Shown one piece after another: positions 26,360 to 40,692 of a stretch of 64,000 bases of DNA. Below the pieces are notes generated by a model that saw only the letters and a program-made list of their open reading frames with translations, was not told the origin of the DNA and ran no database searches. Each line of letters starts with the position of its first letter. Positions within the stretch are counted from its first letter, which is position 1. The stretch comes from JBJXHN01 sp046233135 (GTDB lineage: Bacteria; Pseudomonadota; Alphaproteobacteria; Rhodospirillales; Rhodospirillaceae): positions 62,001 to 126,000 of the forward strand of contig JBJXHN010000001.1 in assembly GCA_046233135.1 (NCBI GenBank), in the 5' to 3' direction. The position numbers were made by a program, and so were the translations under genes.

Positions 26360-26881
26360 ATGAAACGACCATTCGCGCTCTATGCCGAGGCGATGGACCG
26401 GGTCAGTGTGTTCATCGGCCACGGCTGCTCCGTCCTGTTCTTCGCCTGTATCGCCGTTTCCGCGCTTGAGGTGGTGCTGCGCTATGTTTTCGACAGCCCC
26501 ACGGTGTGGTCGACGGAACTGGCCATGACCCTGTGCGCGTCAGCCTGGGTTCTGTCGGTGGGCTATGTCACCGAACGACAGCGCCACATTTCCATCACCA
26601 TGGTGGAAATGCTGCTGCCCCCCCGGGTCTGGCGCATTTTCCGGCTGATCCAGATGCTTGTGGCCTCGCTGGCCATCTTCGTGCTGATGCTCGCCCTGTG
26701 GGGGCCGGCGGTGAAGGCGCTGACCCGCATGGAGCATTCGGGAACCGCGCTGAACTCCATCCAGCCCGCCTATCTGAAAGCGCTGCTGGTGGTGGGGTGT
26801 GTGCTCTATCTGTTGCAGCTTCTGGCCAATATCACCCGCTGGGTCCAGAACTCCGAGAAGGAGACGGCCCATGGGCATTGA
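26360..26881 (+). CDS. dctQ: TRAP transporter small membrane subunit
   Basis: 173 residues from the ATG at 26360, which has GGGGGAG just upstream; the frame is open from 26228 through the repeat element, so a longer product is unlikely. Four membrane helices are visible (about 18-38, 50-68, 85-110, 135-155), the DctQ topology. VLRYVFDSPTVWSTELAMTL matches the usual RYxFxxxxxWxEE region, here with TEL. It pairs with DctM to form the sodium-driven permease. Confidence 0.93.
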   Translation: MKRPFALYAEAMDRVSVFIGHGCSVLFFACIAVSALEVVLRYVFDSPTVWSTELAMTLCASAWVLSVGYVTERQRHISITMVEMLLPPRVWRIFRLIQMLVASLAIFVLMLALWGPAVKALTRMEHSGTALNSIQPAYLKALLVVGCVLYLLQLLANITRWVQNSEKETAHGH

Positions 26882-28187
26882 AGTCATCACCATTCTGATC
26901 GTCGTCTCCCTGCTGGCGCTGATGGCTTTCGGCGTACCGCTGGGCATCACGACGCTGACGGTGTCGCTGGGCACCGCCCTGCTGTACTTTGGCGAGCGGG
27001 CCGGTTTCTTCATCGTCGCCGCCAACGTCAGCGAGGTCCTGCACAAGTACGAACTGATCGCCGTCCCGTTCTTCATCTTCATGGCCAACGTGCTGGAACG
27101 CTCCGGGATCGCTGAAAGCCTGTTCAACTCCATGGCCATCATGGGTGGACGGTTCCGGGGGTCGGTGGCGGTGCAGACCTGCGTGGTCGCGGTCGTGCTG
27201 GCGGCGATGTCGGGGATCATGGGCGGCGAGATCGTCATGCTCGGCCTGATCGCCCTGCCGCAAATGCTGCGCCTGGGCTACGACAAGCGCCTGTCCATCG
27301 GCATCATCTGCGCGGCCGGCGCCCTGGCCACGCTGATCCCGCCATCGGTGGTGCTGATCGTCTACGGCCTGGCCGCCCAGGTGTCGATCACCAAGCTGTT
27401 CGCCGCCTCCGCCCTGCCGGGGCTGCTGCTGGCCGGACTGTTCATCACCTATATCCTGGTCCGTGTCCGGCTGAACCCGGCGATGGCGCCGATCTATGAC
27501 ATTCCCGAAACCGGGCTGCCCTTCTTCTCGCGCCTGCAATTCCTGAAAGGCGCGGTCCTGCCGGCCCTGCTGATCGGGACGGTGCTGGGGCTGATCTACA
27601 CCGGCGTTTCGACGGTGACGGAGGCCGCGGCGCTGGGGGCGGTGGGCGCCCTGGTGGTCGCGGCCGTGCGCAAGGAACTGACCTGGACGATGGCGCGCGA
27701 CGCCATGCGCCAGACGGTTCTGACCATGGGATCGATCATCTGGCTGGTGCTGGGGGCGATCTCGCTGATCGGCATCTACAACCGTATCGGCGGCGGCGAG
27801 TTCCTGCGCGGGATGCTGACCGGCCTGGATATCGCGCCGATCCTGATCGTCGCAGTGATGATGCTGATCGTCATGGTCCTGGGCACCTTTCTGGAATGGA
27901 TCGCCATCATCTTCATCACCGTGCCGATTTTTGCGCCGGTGATCGTCGATCTGGGCTTCGATCCCGTCTGGTTCGGCGTGCTGTTCGCCATGAACATCCA
28001 GATCTACTACCTGTCCCCGCCCTTCGGTCCGGCCTGCTTCTTCCTGAAATCGGTGGCGCCGAAAGGGATCGAGCTTCAGGAGATCTTCGCCGCCGTATTG
28101 CCCTTCATCGCCCTGCAAGCCGTCGGTCTGTTCCTGGTGCTGTTCTTCCCGGACCTGGCCCTGTGGCTGCCGTCGCTGATGGATTGA
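26871..28187 (+). CDS. dctM: TRAP transporter large membrane subunit
   Basis: 438 residues, the usual DctM size, with about 12 membrane segments. The ATG at 26871 overlaps the DctQ end by 11 bases and has GAAGGAG upstream. Family-typical stretches include PFFIFMANVLERSGIAE, GIICAAGALATLIPPSVVLIVYG and the late NIQIYYLSPPFGPACFFLKSVAP. It is the transport core that moves the ligand with Na+. It is followed after 10 bases by the 53-residue gene. Confidence 0.95.
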   Translation: MGIEVITILIVVSLLALMAFGVPLGITTLTVSLGTALLYFGERAGFFIVAANVSEVLHKYELIAVPFFIFMANVLERSGIAESLFNSMAIMGGRFRGSVAVQTCVVAVVLAAMSGIMGGEIVMLGLIALPQMLRLGYDKRLSIGIICAAGALATLIPPSVVLIVYGLAAQVSITKLFAASALPGLLLAGLFITYILVRVRLNPAMAPIYDIPETGLPFFSRLQFLKGAVLPALLIGTVLGLIYTGVSTVTEAAALGAVGALVVAAVRKELTWTMARDAMRQTVLTMGSIIWLVLGAISLIGIYNRIGGGEFLRGMLTGLDIAPILIVAVMMLIVMVLGTFLEWIAIIFITVPIFAPVIVDLGFDPVWFGVLFAMNIQIYYLSPPFGPACFFLKSVAPKGIELQEIFAAVLPFIALQAVGLFLVLFFPDLALWLPSLMD

Positions 28188-28197
28188 GGAGGGAGCC

Positions 28198-28359
28198 ATG
28201 GAAGACCGCGATCTGTCCCGCCAGGAAGAAGACCTCCCCGCCACCGACTATGCGGCCGAGGAACAGCGCGACCACCACGACTTCGGCAACTGGCCCGAAG
28301 TCGCCGGAGCGGTGTTCACGATCTTCGTGACCTGGCTGATCTTCGCTTTCACCGGATAA
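28198..28359 (+). CDS. 53-residue single-span membrane protein in the TRAP operon
   Basis: A short frame, ATG 28198 to TAA 28357-28359, preceded by GAGGAGGGAG, one of the strongest ribosome sites in the window. The product starts MEDRDLSRQEEDLPATDYAA, is very acidic and hydrophilic for about 34 residues, and then has one hydrophobic helix (AGAVFTIFVTWLIFAFTG) up to the C-terminus, so a tail-anchored inner-membrane peptide is likely. It starts 10 bases after dctM and ends 6 bases before the dehydratase gene, so it is fully inside the operon. I recognise no family. It might stabilise or regulate the transporter. Confidence 0.75.
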   Translation: MEDRDLSRQEEDLPATDYAAEEQRDHHDFGNWPEVAGAVFTIFVTWLIFAFTG

Positions 28360-28365
28360 GAACCC

Positions 28366-30099
<1,734 letters not shown>

Positions 30100-30108
30100 G
30101 GACAGGCC

Positions 30109-30837
30109 ATGACAAGCGACTACATCCTTTCCGACGAAACCCGGGCCAAGCTGTCGGCGGTGTCGACGGCCTCCATCGCCACCGCCCTGTTCAAGCGGGG
30201 TCTGCGCAACCAGTTCATCCAGGGCGTCACCCCGGTGCAGCCCAAGGACATCAACATGGTCGGGCAGGCCTTCACCCTGCGCTACATCCCGGCGCGGGAG
30301 GACCGCAATCCGATCACCGTCTTCCGCGATCCGGAGCACCCCCAGCGTGTCGCCGTGGAGAGCTGTCCGCCCGGCTGGGTGCTGGTTATGGACGGGCGCA
30401 AGGACGCTCGGGCGGCCACGGCCGGATCGATCCTCATCACCCGCATGGCCAAACGCGGCTGCGCCGGGGTGGTCACCGACGGCGGTCTGCGCGACGCCCA
30501 TGGGATCGGCCAGCTGGACATGCCGGCCTATGCGGCCGGGGCCAGCGCACCGACCAACCTGACCCTGCACGAAGCCCTGGATATCAATGTGCCCATCGGC
30601 TGCGGCGATGTGGCGGTCTTCCCCGGTGATGTCGTCGTCGGAGATCGCGACGGCGTGATGGTGATCCCCGCCCATCTGGCCGAGGAGATCGCCGAGGAGT
30701 GCACCGGCATGGAAAGCTATGAGGATTTCGTCCTGAGCGAGGTGGAAAGCGGGGAGACCATCATCGGGCTTTACCCCTGCACCAAGGACGAAAACCAGCG
30801 GAAATACGAAGCCTGGCGCGCCAGGACCGGCCGCTGA
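30109..30837 (+). CDS. RraA-like protein (HMG/CHA aldolase fold) in a sugar-acid operon
   Basis: 242 residues. The hallmark GCAGVVTDGGLRDAHGI (about 121-137) and the downstream GDVVVGDRDGVMVIP are typical of the RraA/HMG-aldolase family, where the Arg-Asp pair with a water-bound metal acts on 2-keto acids. True RraA inhibitors of RNase E are about 160 residues, so this longer form with catabolic neighbours is more likely an aldolase, decarboxylase or dehydratase-type enzyme for the 2-keto-3-deoxy acid made by the preceding gene. It starts 9 bases after that gene. The exact reaction is inferred. Confidence 0.85.
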   Translation: MTSDYILSDETRAKLSAVSTASIATALFKRGLRNQFIQGVTPVQPKDINMVGQAFTLRYIPAREDRNPITVFRDPEHPQRVAVESCPPGWVLVMDGRKDARAATAGSILITRMAKRGCAGVVTDGGLRDAHGIGQLDMPAYAAGASAPTNLTLHEALDINVPIGCGDVAVFPGDVVVGDRDGVMVIPAHLAEEIAEECTGMESYEDFVLSEVESGETIIGLYPCTKDENQRKYEAWRARTGR

Positions 30838-30862
30838 TCGATTGGAATACGGGAGAGAATCA

Positions 30863-32374
30863 ATGACCTTCACCCCCCGGGGCAAGCATCTGATCGCCGG
30901 CGCCTGGACCGCCGGAGACGAGACCTTCCGCTCCACCCCTGCCCACGGCCCGGCCTTCGACTACCCGGTCGGCACGCCCGATCTCGTCGACCGCGCCTGC
31001 CGGGCGGCGGAAGAGGCCTTCGACGTCTACGGGCAGACATCGCGGGATGCCCGCGCGGCCTTTCTGGAAACCATCGCCGACGAGATCGACGCCCGCGCCG
31101 AGGCCATCACCTGGATCGGTACGTCCGAAACGGGATTGCCGGAAGGCCGCCTGCAAGGCGAGCGCGGCCGCACCACGGGCCAGCTGCGCCTGTTCGCCAG
31201 CCATATTCGCGACGGAGCCTATCTGGATCGCCGACATGATCCGGCGCTGCCGGACCGCGCGCCCCTGCCTCGCCCGGACTTGCGGCTTGTGCAGCGGCCG
31301 ATCGGGCCGGTGGCGGTCTTTGGCGCCTCCAACTTCCCGCTGGCCTTCTCCACGGCCGGCGGCGACACCGCCGCCGCGCTGGCCGCCGGTTGCCCGGTGG
31401 TGGTGAAGGGGCACGGTGCCCATCCGGGAACCGGCGAGATCGTCGCCGAAGCCATCGCCGAGGCCATCCGCAAGCACGATCTGCCGGGCGGCGTGTTCAG
31501 TCTGATCCAGGGCGGGACCCGTGCGGTCGGGGAAAGCCTGGTGCAGCATCCGCTGATCCGGGCGGTGGGCTTCACCGGCTCCCTGGCCGGCGGCCGGGCG
31601 CTGTTCGACCTGTGCGCCCGGCGGCCCGATCCCATCCCCTTCTTCGGCGAGCTGGGCTCGGTCAATCCCATGTTCGTGCTGCCGTCCGCGGCGCAAGCCC
31701 GGGCCGGCGATCTGGGGCGGGGCTGGGCGGCGTCCCTGACCATGGGGGCCGGCCAGTTCTGCACCAACCCCGGGATCGCCGTGGTTCTGGAAAGCCAGGC
31801 CGAAGACTTTACCGAAGCCGCGCGCGACGCCCTGGCGCAGAGTGCCCCCCAGACCATGCTGACCGACGGGATCGCCGAGGCCTATCGGCGCGGCGCGGCC
31901 CATATGGCTGAATCGGCCTGCCTGCGTGGCGTGCTGACCACCGAGCCGGGCGCCCGGGAGGCGACGCCGTTCCTGTTCGCCGTCACCGCTCGGGACTGGC
32001 TGGCCAATCCGTCCCTGGCCGAGGAGGTCTTCGGGCCGCTGGGACTGGTGGTGACCGTCGGAGACGGGGCGGAAATGGTCGAGATCGCCCGTTCCCTGGC
32101 CGGACAGCTGACGGCGACCCTGCACCTGGATCCCGGCGACGAGGATCTGGCCCGCGCCCTGCTGCCGGTTCTCGAACGCAAGGCGGGCAGGGTGCTGGCC
32201 AACGGCTTTCCAACGGGGGTGGAGGTCTGCGACGCCATGGTGCATGGCGGCCCCTATCCGGCATCGACAAACTTTGGGGCCACGTCGGTGGGAACGCTGT
32301 CGATCCGGCGGTTTCTGCGGCCGGTGTGCTACCAGAACATTCCCGACGCGCTGCTGCCGGAGGATCTGCGGTAA
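30863..32374 (+). CDS. Aldehyde dehydrogenase, probable 2-oxoglutarate semialdehyde (2,5-dioxovalerate) dehydrogenase
   Basis: 503 residues from the ATG at 30863 (RBS GGGAGAGA). Catalytic residues of the ALDH superfamily are in place: N157 in GASNFPLAFS, K182 in VVVKGHG, E263 in FFGELGSVNP, and nucleophile C300 in GAGQFCTNPG. The FGASNFPLAFSTAGGDTAAALAAGCPVVVKGH stretch is characteristic of the 2-oxoglutarate-semialdehyde dehydrogenase subgroup, which oxidises the end product of non-phosphorylated pentonate or hexarate routes to 2-oxoglutarate. It is last gene of the GntR-controlled operon and converges on the next gene. Confidence 0.9.
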   Translation: MTFTPRGKHLIAGAWTAGDETFRSTPAHGPAFDYPVGTPDLVDRACRAAEEAFDVYGQTSRDARAAFLETIADEIDARAEAITWIGTSETGLPEGRLQGERGRTTGQLRLFASHIRDGAYLDRRHDPALPDRAPLPRPDLRLVQRPIGPVAVFGASNFPLAFSTAGGDTAAALAAGCPVVVKGHGAHPGTGEIVAEAIAEAIRKHDLPGGVFSLIQGGTRAVGESLVQHPLIRAVGFTGSLAGGRALFDLCARRPDPIPFFGELGSVNPMFVLPSAAQARAGDLGRGWAASLTMGAGQFCTNPGIAVVLESQAEDFTEAARDALAQSAPQTMLTDGIAEAYRRGAAHMAESACLRGVLTTEPGAREATPFLFAVTARDWLANPSLAEEVFGPLGLVVTVGDGAEMVEIARSLAGQLTATLHLDPGDEDLARALLPVLERKAGRVLANGFPTGVEVCDAMVHGGPYPASTNFGATSVGTLSIRRFLRPVCYQNIPDALLPEDLR

Positions 32375-32395
32375 ACACCGGCAACCGCGAGGAGG

Positions 32396-34102
32396 CTACG
32401 GGACGGGGATCAGCGGGTCCCCGTCGCGCACGTGGGCGGTCAGGGCGGCATCGACGGCACGCATCACGCTGTGCCAGTCGCCCCGCCTGGGCTGGCGGAA
32501 CAGGCGCATGGTCGGATACCAGGGCATACGCTCGCCCTGCACGCCCCAGCGCCACTCCGGATTGGCGGTCAGCAGCACCCAGGTGGGGCGGCCCAGCGCG
32601 CCGGCCAGATGGGCGACCGCCGTGTCCGTCGTGATGACCAGATCGCAATGGGCCATCACTGCCGCGGTGTCCAGGAAGGCGCCGTCTCCACCGCTGTCCA
32701 TCCCCTTGGGAATGACGAGACGCCGGGCGCTTTCCAGGGACCCGAGTGTTTCGCCGACTTGGTCCTTTTGCAGGCAGATGGGCTGGATGTCGTCGCGCAG
32801 GAATATTTCGGACAGCTGGGCCGGTGCGATGCTGCGGCCCTCGTACCATGGCGTCTTTTCGATCAGAACCTGACCCTGCCAGTTCACCCCCACCCGCAGC
32901 CGGTGTCCGGGTTCCCGGGGCGGCAAGGCGGCCTGCCACCGGGCAATGCGCTCGGCGGACACGGACAGGTAGGGGACGGTCTCCGCCCCCAAGTCTTCCG
33001 GTGTGGTCGGATAGTAGAACATCATGGACGCCATCGGCGCCTGGCAATCAAAATTCTCTGGTACGCACTCTTCTATGGTGAAAGCACCATCGACACCGGG
33101 GAGAGAAGACAATAGGGGCAGCATGGCCGGGCGACAGGCCAAATGGACGCTTCCTGCCCCCAATTGATAAGCCTTGGTGGCCAGGCGGACATACATGATG
33201 GAATCGCCAAGCCCCTGGTCTTCATAAAGAACAAGGCGCTGACCGTTCAGCTGATTGCCGCCCCATCCCGGCAGATCGTTGAATATGGCGTTGCGCCAGC
33301 TGAGCAGGGAGTGGTGGAAGACACGACGGCCGAGGGCGAATTTGCCAATCTTCATGAACCCGAACATGAGGTTGGCCCGCATGTCGGGCGAGTCCGGGCT
33401 CAGGCGTAAAGCGTCCGCATAGATCGGAATGGCGCTTGTAATACTTCCTTGTCCTTCCAGGCTGACAGCAAAATTAAATTGAGTCGTGGCACTGTTTGGA
33501 TCCAGCCGTACTGCTCTGCGGGAAGCCGTTACCGATCTGTCGAACTCGAAACGGTTGAGTAGAATGCTGCCAAGATTTAGCCATCCCCAAATGTTTCCCG
33601 GATCCAATACCAGTGCACGTTTGTATGTGATTTCCGCATCATCATATTGTTTAAGGATGTTATAGCACTGTCCAGCATTGATCATAAAATTCGGATCATT
33701 GTCGAAATTGTGTGCTGCCATCAGGAATATGTCCAGTGCTTTTGCGTAATGCCCGCTTCGATAGTATGCGAGGCCGAGGGTTTCCCATCCCAATTTATGT
33801 TGCGGGTGGCTGCTGGTAAATTTTATTAATACTTGAATAGACGAAGCGTATTCCTGGGAGAAATATAAAGCCCGGCCATAGTTGATTTGAACTTCCGGGT
33901 CGTCGGGATGCCGTTTGAGGCATTCGAGCAGGCGTGTGGCTCCTTCCGCTGTTTTTCCCGTATTCAGCAAGGCGATGCTGGCGAATTTCATCGCGAAGAA
34001 GTTTTCGGGTTCTGCGGCGCGGAGGCGCTCCGCCTGCACCAGGACTTCGTCCCAGTCCCGGCGATCTCGCGCCGCCAGAATGACTGCAACTATGTCGTCC
34101 AT
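32396..34102 (-). CDS. TPR protein with C-terminal glycosyltransferase (GT9/GT41-like) domain
   Basis: 568 residues. Residues about 10-290 are helical TPR-type repeats (for example WETLGLAYYRSGHYAKALDIFLMAA, and FMINAGQCYNILKQYDDAEITYKRALVLDPGN). From about 300 a GT-B-like half follows: QRLVLYEDQGLGDSIMYVRLA, then DLVITTDTAVAHLAGALGRPTWVLL and WRWGVQGERMPWYPTMRLFRQ. This architecture is seen in bacterial flagellin glycosyltransferases such as FlmG and in uncharacterised TPR transferases. Some of the middle (33400-33850) is more AT-rich than the flanks. The target is unknown; surface or flagellar protein modification is an inference. Confidence 0.85.
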   Translation of the reverse strand: MDDIVAVILAARDRRDWDEVLVQAERLRAAEPENFFAMKFASIALLNTGKTAEGATRLLECLKRHPDDPEVQINYGRALYFSQEYASSIQVLIKFTSSHPQHKLGWETLGLAYYRSGHYAKALDIFLMAAHNFDNDPNFMINAGQCYNILKQYDDAEITYKRALVLDPGNIWGWLNLGSILLNRFEFDRSVTASRRAVRLDPNSATTQFNFAVSLEGQGSITSAIPIYADALRLSPDSPDMRANLMFGFMKIGKFALGRRVFHHSLLSWRNAIFNDLPGWGGNQLNGQRLVLYEDQGLGDSIMYVRLATKAYQLGAGSVHLACRPAMLPLLSSLPGVDGAFTIEECVPENFDCQAPMASMMFYYPTTPEDLGAETVPYLSVSAERIARWQAALPPREPGHRLRVGVNWQGQVLIEKTPWYEGRSIAPAQLSEIFLRDDIQPICLQKDQVGETLGSLESARRLVIPKGMDSGGDGAFLDTAAVMAHCDLVITTDTAVAHLAGALGRPTWVLLTANPEWRWGVQGERMPWYPTMRLFRQPRRGDWHSVMRAVDAALTAHVRDGDPLIPVP

Positions 34103-34170
34103 CCGCTTTCGTCCTTCCGTCCTTCACCCCATGCCAATCGACAATAAGAAGACCTCGTTTGTCGATTGTA

Positions 34171-34230
34171 TTGCGTTCAAGCGCCAGGCGGCCTTGGCTC
34201 CCGACAATGGGTCAAGCCCATCGTCGGTCG
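34171..34230. repeat. Dispersed hairpin-rich intergenic element, copy 2
   Basis: Shares the words TTGCGtTCAAGCG, GGCGGCCTTGGC and CCATCGTCGGTCG, in the same order, with 26155-26270. The last stem is present in diverged form: ATGGG-tcaag-CCCAT before CGTCGGTCG. It lies between the TPR glycosyltransferase start and the MlaC terminator. Shorter than copy 1, which has an extra hairpin block. Confidence 0.5.
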
Positions 34231-34240
34231 ATATCAAACA

Positions 34241-34276
34241 AAAGCGCCCCTGGACTTCGGAGTCCCGGGACGCTTT
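34241..34276 (-). terminator. Rho-independent terminator of the MlaC-like gene
   Basis: AAAGCG...CGCTTT encloses CCC/GGG and GGACT/AGTCC around a TCGG loop, a long interrupted stem. Read on the minus strand it is followed by TTTTGTTTGAT. It lies just beyond the stop of the 34297-34950 gene. Confidence 0.7.
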
Positions 34277-34296
34277 GATGCAAATTGTGATCGTGA

Positions 34297-34950
34297 TTAG
34301 TTTTTGGCGTTGAGGTCCGCAATTTTCTGGGCAATGACTTCGTTCAGTCCCGTCATGCTGCCGGTATTCTTGAGGACGGCCTTGTACTCGCTTTGAAAGG
34401 TCAGGGCCATGCTGACGCCTTCGACCTTCAGGTCGATGACACCCAGTTGCCCGTCGATTTCCCGCAGAACCCAGATGACTTGTAGCGGCTCGTCGCCGGC
34501 ACTGCCGATCGAGGTGGTCACCTCGTGAAGGGTCACGCCGTTATTGGCCTCGCGGGACGTGGTGTTGACAACGGTGATGGTCTGGCCGCCGTATTCGTCG
34601 AAACGGGAGCCCCAGTTGATCACGTTCAGCTCGCGGAACAGGCTTTGGAATTCCGTCTGTTCGGCTTCGGAGGCGCGCTTCCAGGCCGCCCCACCCACGA
34701 CGAAGCGGGCGATGCGTGGCAGGTCGAAAGCTTCGTCGAGCAGGGTTTCAAAGCGCTTCAGCCGCTCATCCTTGTCGATGTCGGCCTTCAGGATGTCTTC
34801 GATGGCGTGGCGGCTGAGTTCCGTCACGAAGGCGCCCGGCTCGGACGGAAGGCTGAGCGCCCGTGCCGTTCCGGTGCCGAGTGGCACCAGCGCCAGGCCG
34901 GCACCAAAAAGCATCAGCACCACAAAGGGTGTCAGGAAACGGCGAATCAT
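34297..34950 (-). CDS. MlaC/Ttg2D-like phospholipid-transport periplasmic protein
   Basis: 217 residues from the ATG at 34950, chosen for the strong GGAGG upstream; the frame is open to 35001. A signal peptide covers about 1-31 (ending TARA). The body matches the MlaC/Tgt2 family: FVTELSRHAIEDILKADIDKDERLKRFETLLDEAFDLPRIARFVVGGAAWKRASEAEQTEFQSLF, then the later strands LQVIWVLREIDGQLGVIDLKVEGVSMAL. MlaC shuttles phospholipids between outer and inner membranes. The usual Mla permease genes are not adjacent, so this is either a stand-alone paralogue or the system is elsewhere. Confidence 0.88.
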   Translation of the reverse strand: MIRRFLTPFVVLMLFGAGLALVPLGTGTARALSLPSEPGAFVTELSRHAIEDILKADIDKDERLKRFETLLDEAFDLPRIARFVVGGAAWKRASEAEQTEFQSLFRELNVINWGSRFDEYGGQTITVVNTTSREANNGVTLHEVTTSIGSAGDEPLQVIWVLREIDGQLGVIDLKVEGVSMALTFQSEYKAVLKNTGSMTGLNEVIAQKIADLNAKN

Positions 34951-35070
34951 TACGGTGGTCCTCCCCGAAACGGCAATGGTGATGGCCCCATGCCGTACCA
35001 CACGGCCCGGCGATTTTCCAGCGGCGGCGGGTCGTTATGGGCGAATTGACGAATTCCTACGGATCGGGTC

Positions 35071-35096
35071 TTGATATAAAGATATGTTTATATCAA
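35071..35096. promoter_or_regulatory. Operator upstream of the ArsR-methyltransferase/metF/metH block
   Basis: TTGATATAAA (35071-35080) and TTTATATCAA (35087-35096) form a perfect 10-bp inverted repeat with a 6-base centre GATATG. It lies 89 bases before the GTG at 35185. Long AT-rich palindromes like this are typical ArsR-family sites and resemble those proposed for SAH-responsive regulators of methionine genes; autoregulation and control of metF/metH is the likely use. Confidence 0.65.
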
Positions 35097-35184
35097 CATA
35101 CGCACTGTCTTCGACTGCGCCGATCCGGGGCGGGCCGTGGTGGTCCGGCCGATCGGTGCGAAAGCGTAGGGGAGAAGACCGACC

Positions 35185-36147
35185 GTGGAAACCGTCCTGT
35201 CCGGGCTGAGGGCCGCAGCGGAGCCGACCAGGCTGCGCCTGCTGGCGCTGTGCGCCCAAGGCGACCTGACGGTGTCGGATCTGGTGCGGATTCTGGGGAT
35301 CAGCCAGCCCCGGGTGTCGCGTCATCTGAAGGTGATGTGCGAATCCGGCTTGCTGGAGCGCTTCCGGGAGGGGGCGTGGGTGTTCTATCGCGTGGCGCAG
35401 AACGGTCCGGGGGCGGAGGTGGCGCGGTCCATCGTCCGCATGTTGCCCGAGGCCGATCCGGACCTGGACCTGGACCGGGGCCGGCTTCAAGGCATTCGGA
35501 CAGAGCGGGCGGAGGCGGCAGCGGAATACTTCCGGGCCAACGCCCAGCAGTGGGACGAGCTGCGTGCGCTGCACGGCACCGACACCCAGGTGGAAACCTT
35601 GCTTCCGGCCAAGCTGGCGCCGGCTCCGCTGGGGGACTTCCTGGACATGGGCACGGGCACCGGGCGGGTGCTGGAGGTGATGGCCAGCCACGCCGACCGC
35701 TGCGTGGGCGTGGACATGTCCCGCGAGATGCTGGCGGTGGCGCGGGCCAATCTGGATCGCGCCGATGTGCGCAACGCCCATGTGCGCCAGGGGGACATGT
35801 ATCAGCTGCCGTTTGCCGCCGACAGCTTCGACGCGGTGGCCGTCCATCAGGTGCTGCACTATGCCGAAGACCCCGGTGCGGTGATCGCCGAGGCCGCACG
35901 GGTGCTGCGCCCGGGCGGCCGGCTGGCGGTGGCCGATCTGGCACCCCACGATCGCGAGGACCTGCGCGAACAGCATAATCACCGCCGCCTGGGCTTTTCC
36001 CGGGCGGAAATGGCCGGCTGGTTCCGGGATGCGGGCCTGAAGCCCCTGGAAACCCTGGACCTGCCGGGTCCCGTATTGTCCGTGTGCGTGTGGGTGGCCG
36101 AACGTGCCCCCCTGGCCGCCGCGCAACCCGTATCCGAAGGGAGTTGA
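35185..36147 (+). CDS. ArsR-type HTH fused to a SAM-dependent methyltransferase
   Basis: 320 residues from a GTG at 35185 with AGGGGAGAAG upstream. Residues about 5-85 form an ArsR winged helix (VLSGLRAAAEPTRLRLLALCAQGDLTVSDLVRIL, then QPRVSRHLKVM). No metal-binding cysteine motif is visible. Residues about 110-300 are a class I methyltransferase with motif I FLDMGTGTGRVLEVM and the post-motif GVDMSREMLAVARANL. The gene lies 2 bases before metF, behind a perfect palindrome, so the methyltransferase half may act as a SAM/SAH sensor that informs the DNA-binding half. Whether it also methylates a substrate is unknown. Confidence 0.9.
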   Translation: METVLSGLRAAAEPTRLRLLALCAQGDLTVSDLVRILGISQPRVSRHLKVMCESGLLERFREGAWVFYRVAQNGPGAEVARSIVRMLPEADPDLDLDRGRLQGIRTERAEAAAEYFRANAQQWDELRALHGTDTQVETLLPAKLAPAPLGDFLDMGTGTGRVLEVMASHADRCVGVDMSREMLAVARANLDRADVRNAHVRQGDMYQLPFAADSFDAVAVHQVLHYAEDPGAVIAEAARVLRPGGRLAVADLAPHDREDLREQHNHRRLGFSRAEMAGWFRDAGLKPLETLDLPGPVLSVCVWVAERAPLAAAQPVSEGS

Positions 36148-36149
36148 CC

Positions 36150-37093
36150 GTGACATCCGAAGCCAAGCCCGTCGTCGCCGCCCCATTTCGTGGCCGCGAC
36201 GACATCAGCGTCTCTTTCGAGTTTTTTCCGCCCAAGACGGAAAAGATGCAGGAGACCCTGTGGTCCAGCGTGAAGCGGCTTGAGCCCCTGAACCCCGCTT
36301 TCGTATCCGTGACCTATGGGGCCGGCGGGTCGACCCGGTCGCGGACGCACGATACGGTGGCGCGTATCCGCAAGGAAACCGGCCTGGCTCCGGCAGCCCA
36401 TCTGACCTGCGTCGACGCCACCCGGGACGAAGTCAACGAGGTGGCCAGGGCCTATTGGGACGCCGGGGTGAAGCATATCGTCGCCCTGCGCGGTGACCCG
36501 CCGGAAATGGGCGGCACCTACACCCCGACCCCGGGCGGCTATGCCTATGCGGTGGATCTGGTGAAGGGTCTGCGGGACGTGGCGGATTTCGAGATCAGCG
36601 TTGCCGCCTATCCCGAAACCCATCCCCAGGCGAAGAGCGCCCAGGACGATCTGGACAACCTGAAGCGCAAGATCGACGCCGGGGCGACACGGGCCATCAG
36701 CCAGTATTTCTTCGATATCGACCATTACCGCCGCTTCATGGACCGGGTGCTGGCGGCCGGCATCACTCTGCCGGTGGTGCCGGGCATTCTGCCGGTGACC
36801 AACTTCGCCACCACGGTGCGCTTCTCCGGCGCCTGCGGAGCGAGCGTGCCCAAGTGGATGCACGAGCTGTTCGAAGGCCTCGATGACGATCCGGAGACCC
36901 GCAAGCTGGTGGCCGCCACCCTGGCCGCGGAGCAGTGCCGGGCGCTGGCCGCCGACGGCGTGCAGCACTTCCACTTCTACACGTTGAACAAGGCCGATCT
37001 GGTCTTTGCCATCTGCCACATGCTGGGCGTGCGCCCGGCACCGGCTGTGACCCCCGAACAGGACAAGCCCAAGGCGACCGAGGGAGCCCCTGC

Positions 37094-37097
<4 letters not shown>
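36150..37097 (+). CDS. metF: Methylenetetrahydrofolate reductase
   Basis: 315 residues from a GTG at 36150 with GAAGGGAG seven bases upstream. It reduces 5,10-methylene-THF to 5-methyl-THF using FAD. Family motifs: SVSFEFFPPKTEKM, FVSVTYGAGGSTRSRTHDTVARI, HLTCVDATRDEV, VALRGDPP and the C-terminal HFHFYTLNKADLVFAICHMLG. The stop overlaps the metH ATG (ATGA), so the methyl donor enzyme and its user are translated together. Confidence 0.97.
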
Positions 37098-40633
<3,536 letters not shown>

Positions 40634-40692
40634 AGGGGCTTCCGGACCCGGGGCGCTCAGGAGCCGGCGGAACCCGAGAGAGGAGGGGACTG

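Noticed and set aside
35002..35184. SAM or SAH riboswitch before the methionine genes
   Set aside because: The palindrome is perfect and symmetric as DNA, fits an ArsR operator, and no riboswitch core could be folded by eye.
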